NCBI GenBank assembly: GCA_017940255.1
Contig: JAGAZB010000004.1
Coordinates: 55,847 to 119,846 of the forward strand
DNA: 64,000 bases
Direction of reading: 5' to 3'
Origin: Treponema sp.
Lineage (GTDB): Bacteria > Spirochaetota > Spirochaetia > Treponematales > Treponemataceae
Position 1 is the first letter of the stretch. The number at the start of each line of letters is the position of its first letter. The notes under the pieces were generated by a model. That model saw only the letters and a program-made list of their open reading frames with translations, had not been told where the DNA came from and did not search any database. Position numbers and translations under genes: made by a program. Positions 60,217-64,000 of the stretch are shown piece by piece.

Positions 60217-61494
60217 ATGAAAATCGAGACTAAAGTTTTACATTCAGGTTATAAACCGGAAAATGGCGGACCTGGAACTATTCCAATTGTACAGAGCACT
60301 ACTTACCGCTTTGACAGCTGCGACCACGTTGCGGCTCTTTTTGATAAGCCAACTGAATTCATGTATTCACGCTTTGCAAATCCAACTTGTGATGCAGTTG
60401 AAAAAAAGATTGCAGACCTGGAAGGAGGAGTTGGCTGTATGCTTACTACAAGCGGACAGGCAGCAAGTCTTCTTTCTGTTTTGAATCTTTGTTGCGCCGG
60501 TGACAGCTTCATTGCTACATCAAGCATTTACGGCGGAACTATAAACCTCTTTGGCTTTACTCTTAAAAAGCTTGGTATTGAATGTATCTGGGTTGATGTA
60601 GATGCAAGCTATGAAGAAATCTGCAAGGCAATTAAGCCTAATACAAAATGTATTTTTGGTGAAACAATTGCAAACCCAGCTCTTACTGTTTTTGATTTTG
60701 AAACATGGGCTAAGGCTGCTCACGACAACAATCTTCCTCTTATTGTAGATAACACTTTTGCAACTCCATATCTTTGCCGTCCTTTTGAATGGGGCGCCGA
60801 CATCGTAGTTCACTCTACTACAAAGTACATGGACGGTCATGCTGTTCAGGGCGGTGGTGCTATTGTAGACTCTGGAAACTTTGACTGGGAAGCTGCTTAT
60901 AAAAAGACCGGCAAGTTTGCTGATATGGTAGAACCTGACGAAAGCTATCACGGACTGCGCTATGTTGGCGACTTTGGAAAGGCTGCTTACATTGTAAAGG
61001 CTCGCACTCAGTTGATGCGTGACTTTGGCTGCTACCCTGCTGCTCAGAGTGCCTTCTATCTCAACCTTGGTCTGGAAACCCTTCCTGTTCGAATGGAACG
61101 CTACTGCCAGAATGCCCGCAAGGTTGCCGAGTTCTTTAAGACTTCAGACAAAATTGCCAAAGTGACATACCCTGGAATACCTGGCGATAAATATTACGAG
61201 CGCGCTCAGAAATACCTTCCAAACGGAACTTGTGGTGTAATCAGCATTAGCATAAAGGGCGGTCGTTCTGCTGCCGTTCGCTTTATGGATGCCCTGGAGC
61301 TTGCCTGCGACGAAGTTCACGTTGCAGATATCCGCACATGTGTTCTTCACCCGGCTTCTGCTACTCACCGCCAGCTTACAGATGAACAGCTTGTCGCTGC
61401 CGGAATTGACGGAGGAATGGTTCGCGTTTCTGTAGGACTCGAGAATGTTGATGATATTATTGAAGATTTGAAGAAAGGACTTGCTGCTATCTAA
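60217..61494 (+). CDS. metY: O-acetylhomoserine sulfhydrylase (PLP enzyme)
   Basis: A 425-residue PLP-dependent Cys/Met metabolism enzyme, most like O-acetylhomoserine sulfhydrylase, which makes homocysteine from O-acetylhomoserine and sulfide. The Schiff-base lysine is in HSTTKYMDGH. Other motifs: YSRFANPT (phosphate), TTSGQAA and DNTFATPYLCRPFEWGADI. Length is typical (about 425, longer than cystathionine gamma-synthase). Methionine gamma-lyase remains an alternative. A terminator follows. Confidence 0.9.
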   Translation: MKIETKVLHSGYKPENGGPGTIPIVQSTTYRFDSCDHVAALFDKPTEFMYSRFANPTCDAVEKKIADLEGGVGCMLTTSGQAASLLSVLNLCCAGDSFIATSSIYGGTINLFGFTLKKLGIECIWVDVDASYEEICKAIKPNTKCIFGETIANPALTVFDFETWAKAAHDNNLPLIVDNTFATPYLCRPFEWGADIVVHSTTKYMDGHAVQGGGAIVDSGNFDWEAAYKKTGKFADMVEPDESYHGLRYVGDFGKAAYIVKARTQLMRDFGCYPAAQSAFYLNLGLETLPVRMERYCQNARKVAEFFKTSDKIAKVTYPGIPGDKYYERAQKYLPNGTCGVISISIKGGRSAAVRFMDALELACDEVHVADIRTCVLHPASATHRQLTDEQLVAAGIDGGMVRVSVGLENVDDIIEDLKKGLAAI

Positions 61495-61513
61495 AGCATG
61501 CACTTAAAGCGAA

Positions 61514-61550
61514 AAGAGGATGTCTGATAAATCAGGCATCCTCTTTTTTT
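61514..61550 (+). terminator. intrinsic terminator after the sulfhydrylase gene
   Basis: AAGAGGATG pairs with CATCCTCTT, with a small CTGA/TCAG tip, followed by a T-run. Confidence 0.92.
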
Positions 61551-61576
61551 ATACAAGGCTTTTATATACGACTATT

Positions 61577-62605
61577 TTATTTTTTATAGATGAATGTTGC
61601 GGCGCCAACTCCATCGTATGCGTCGTAGTAGATTCTGATTCCTACTCCATCAATTGCGGCTTTGTTTACTTCAAAAGTACAAGAACCTTTGAAAACTTCA
61701 CCGGCCTTAATTGGTTCTGAACACCATTCAATCCAGTTGTTAGAAGCAAGCTCTGCCCACCAGTTTACAGCAGGTGTTGATTCATAAAGAGCAGCACGAA
61801 TTGGAGTGTCGATGTCTTTATCAGATGTTCCTTCAAAGTAGATTGTAACTTTATCGCCAACGATTGGAAGACGACCAATTGAATTTTCAAACAGATCGAT
61901 GATTGAAATACCAGCACCGTAAGCTTTGATAGCACCATTTTCTGTTTCAGCTTCCATGTTAATCAATTTTGCAGAATCAGCGAGGTTGAGTGTTACTTCA
62001 ACTGGTGAAGCAGGAACTTTTTTTGTAACCATGCTGCTTGTATCTGTTGTTACAGCGTCTGTTTTCTGCCATTTGATTGTTGGTGCCTTTGCAATCTTTT
62101 CCCAGCCGGCAGCTTTAGCACCGTCATGATTGTAGAACATCATAAATCTAAGGTTTTTGCGGACATTTGTTGTGAGTGTGAATGTGTATGTTCCTTCAAA
62201 AACTTCTCCAGCTTTGATTGGCCCAAAAATTGGAGTGTCGCAATCTTTCTGAGAAATTACATTCAGCCAGTAGTTAGCCTTTGGGCTATCATCCATTACA
62301 CAACCCATAATTCCTGGCAGGTCGATATCAGAAACTCCCTTAAAATGAAGCTCTACTGTATCACCTTTTTTAGGCAGACGACCAATAATGTATTCAGAAA
62401 AGTCTGGGCTATCCTTTTTTGTACTCTGATAATAACCGTTATTTGATTCAAAAGTTGTTTTCTTTCCGGCTTTAGAGTCTGCGAAGTCCAGAACATAAGT
62501 CATTGGGCCAGAAGGGGCAGCCTTTGTCTCCTTTTTCTTTGATTTTGCACTCAATGCTGTTGTTACCATTGCGAGTGCGAAGATGGTTAATAAAAGTTTT
62601 TTCAT
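61577..62605 (-). CDS. secreted two-domain protein, paralogue 1
   Basis: A 342-residue secreted protein with an N-terminal signal peptide (to about residue 20) and two similar beta-rich domains of about 140 residues. Each starts with a V-x-L-(D/N)-x-A-D block (TYVLDFADSK; VTLNLADSAK), then GRLPKKGDTVELHFKG / GRLPIVGDKVTIYFEG, SDIDLPG / SDKDIDTP, SPKANYWLNV / TPAVNWWAEL and IKAGEVFEG / IKAGEVFKG. No catalytic motif; carbohydrate-binding modules are a reasonable guess. A second two-domain paralogue is directly upstream. Confidence 0.75.
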   Translation of the reverse strand: MKKLLLTIFALAMVTTALSAKSKKKETKAAPSGPMTYVLDFADSKAGKKTTFESNNGYYQSTKKDSPDFSEYIIGRLPKKGDTVELHFKGVSDIDLPGIMGCVMDDSPKANYWLNVISQKDCDTPIFGPIKAGEVFEGTYTFTLTTNVRKNLRFMMFYNHDGAKAAGWEKIAKAPTIKWQKTDAVTTDTSSMVTKKVPASPVEVTLNLADSAKLINMEAETENGAIKAYGAGISIIDLFENSIGRLPIVGDKVTIYFEGTSDKDIDTPIRAALYESTPAVNWWAELASNNWIEWCSEPIKAGEVFKGSCTFEVNKAAIDGVGIRIYYDAYDGVGAATFIYKK

Positions 62606-62715
62606 TTTTCCTCCAAAATTTGCTTTTTATATTAAATTATATAATGATTATAAATCTCCAAGTGAGGAAAAACAAAGTAAATTTACTTAAATAATTATAT
62701 TAAAAAAATTAAAAT

Positions 62716-62751
62716 TTATAAAAACAGGCCGCCCCAAAATAGGCGACCTGT
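62716..62751 (-). terminator. intrinsic terminator of paralogue 2
   Basis: Minus-strand ACAGGTCGCC and GGCGGCCTGT form a stem with one mismatch, followed by a T-run. It separates the two paralogous genes. Confidence 0.85.
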
Positions 62752-62782
62752 GTAAAATCAGTTTTTTAATTGATTATTTTGA

Positions 62783-63766
62783 TTATTTTGCAAACTTAAG
62801 CATTGCAGGAGAAGCACCATCATAATCTTTGTAGTACATCTGAACTGAAATACCTTCTTTGCAAGATTCTTTAAGTGTGAATTCAACCTTTGTCTTAAAT
62901 TTCTTTCCAGCCTTTACAGTATCAGCCTTTGTGAATTCCTGGAATTTGTCTTCAGAATCAGAAATCAAATCTTTCCACCAGCCTACAGCTGCAGTATTTT
63001 CTACCAAAGTGATAAGAATTGGTTCGTTGATATCAATATTTGAAGTTCCCTTGTAAGTGATGATAACTTTGTCACCCTTCTGAGGAAGCCATTCGCCACA
63101 TTCTTTTGTGAAAGAGAAAATAGCCTGGAAAGCATCGTTTCCGCGTTCAAAAGTGATAAGTTTAGAAACATCGCCAAGGTCAATCTTGTATGTCTGCTGT
63201 CCCTTTGGTCTTCCAAGAGCAGCAAGAATTTCTGGATCACCTACGAAAGATTTTGTAACTCTTTCAACCTTACAATTTGTAAGTCCGCCATTCTGTTCAC
63301 CGTAAGCCATGTTGAAAATCAACTTAGATTTTACATCAGTTTTAATGGTGAATGTAATATCTACGTCTACAGGAACTCCAGCCTTGATGTTATCGATAGA
63401 AAGTTCGTCTTTTTCATCTTTCTGTTCTGTTACGCGAGTCCAGTAGTTTGCTGCAGGTGAGTTATCAACCAAGTTTACATAGAGATGGTCAATATCCATA
63501 TCGAATGTAAGCTTTCCAGTTACGTGAACTGTATCACCAGCCTTTGGCTTATTAGGTTTTACAAGGCTAGACCAATCTGGCGGATTGTTGTCCTGTCTTG
63601 TTGAGCGACCCTTTGTACCATACTGAGAATTATCTACAAACTTGAATTCTGTAGTACCACCATCAGCTAAATCCAATGTGTATTCCATTGGGTGTGTAAT
63701 TTCAGCTGCCGACATCATTCCGCATACAACAAGTGCCAATGCAGACGCTAATAAAGTTTTTTTCAT
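62783..63766 (-). CDS. secreted two-domain protein, paralogue 2
   Basis: A 327-residue secreted protein, start at 63766 (SD GGAGG, 5 nt upstream; an in-frame ATG at 63778 lacks SD). Signal peptide to about residue 20. Two domains with the same pattern as its neighbour: YTLDLADGG, KPKAGDTVHVTG, DMDIDHLYV, SPAANYWTRV, then YKIDLGDVSK, PQKGDKVIITYKG, NIDINEPI, TAAVGWWKDL and VKAGKKFK. Each ends near a YxxYDGxxPA-type block. The paralogues are diverged and have independent transcription ends. Confidence 0.75.
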   Translation of the reverse strand: MKKTLLASALALVVCGMMSAAEITHPMEYTLDLADGGTTEFKFVDNSQYGTKGRSTRQDNNPPDWSSLVKPNKPKAGDTVHVTGKLTFDMDIDHLYVNLVDNSPAANYWTRVTEQKDEKDELSIDNIKAGVPVDVDITFTIKTDVKSKLIFNMAYGEQNGGLTNCKVERVTKSFVGDPEILAALGRPKGQQTYKIDLGDVSKLITFERGNDAFQAIFSFTKECGEWLPQKGDKVIITYKGTSNIDINEPILITLVENTAAVGWWKDLISDSEDKFQEFTKADTVKAGKKFKTKVEFTLKESCKEGISVQMYYKDYDGASPAMLKFAK

Positions 63767-64000
63767 TTTTTCCTCCATAAAGTAATTATACCCCTGAAAT
63801 TTAGGTAAAGCAAACTAAAAAAGTGCAATATTTTAACAAAAAGTGTAATTATTTGGTAAAGGCGGTTCGGAGGAGAAGAGGTGGGCTGCTAGTCGAGGTG
63901 GTGGGGGACGTGGTTGGGCGGTATGCCAGACTTGAAAAATGATGATAGAACACATAACCTCTCCGAAACAATCCACCGTTAAATTCGGAGACTCCCGGCC
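63767..64000. other. right-edge intergenic region
   Basis: No gene supported. The left 100 bp is AT-rich and should hold the minus-strand promoter of the paralogue-2 gene. The right part is richer in G on the plus strand; CTCCGA and TCGGAG near 63960-63989 could pair. The window ends before any clear feature. Confidence 0.5.

Overview
The window looks like a chromosome segment of a host-associated, polysaccharide-degrading spirochaete, most likely a rumen or gut Treponema. The reasons are a moderately AT-rich genome, many lipoproteins with loose lipoboxes, a plant-cell-wall glycosidase set, stand-alone AICAR formyltransferase with a separate IMP cyclohydrolase, type III pantothenate kinase, and a spirochaete-like phosphofructokinase. 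The taxonomic call is inference; there is no rRNA or other marker in the window.

Layout. 1-5.2 kb: end of a beta-helical carbohydrate-binding protein, a GH26 mannanase with a small membrane protein, and two GGDEF sensor proteins in one operon. 5.3-19 kb: housekeeping and mixed genes (FtsK, phosphofructokinase, an FMN hydroxy-acid enzyme, GNAT, UPF0210, HD-GYP, DUF1295, a tandem ABC ATPase, a GH18-like protein). 19-27.5 kb: a 74-bp tandem array, a GH127 arabinofuranosidase, coaX with an ECF S-component, trkA-trkH, and a membrane LuxR protein. 27.7-38.6 kb: a second glycoside cluster (GH5 endoglucanase with a lipoprotein, TetR, an rRNA methyltransferase, GH31, GH10 xylanase, a beta-helix protein). 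38.8-49.7 kb: an acyltransferase, IMP cyclohydrolase, a serine hydrolase, an LplB/LplC/LplA-like oligosaccharide ABC importer with a DUF624 protein, and a chemoreceptor. 49.8-59.5 kb: an accessory stretch with an XRE regulator and divergent lipoprotein operon, AICAR formyltransferase with a duplicated 3' end, an ECF sigma factor fused to an unrecognised C-terminal module followed by a stand-alone paralogue of that module, an aromatic acid exporter, an orphan 534-aa protein with an XRE regulator and shared operators, and a broken ORF6N gene. 59.7-64 kb: an ArsC-like protein, O-acetylhomoserine sulfhydrylase and two paralogous secreted two-domain proteins.

Functionally, the secreted and lipoprotein enzymes (GH26, GH5, GH10) would cut mannan, glucan and xylan outside the cell. 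The large-SBP ABC system would import oligosaccharides, and GH31 and GH127, which lack obvious signal peptides, would finish them inside. The chemoreceptor and c-di-GMP proteins probably couple substrate sensing to motility or attachment.

The most unusual content is non-coding. Many intergenic spaces hold elaborate nested palindromes: a 438-bp three-arm element at 31482-31919, a smaller branched one at 13413-13565, an indel-free 74-bp tandem array at 19037-19350, a roughly 70-bp repeat with compensatory stem changes in three copies, and an in-frame palindrome inside the GH31 gene. The best candidate for an undescribed protein system is the sigma-factor fusion and its paralogous partner at 52716-55640. 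Several genes also have a -10 box 6-7 nt before the start codon and no Shine-Dalgarno sequence, which suggests leaderless transcripts.
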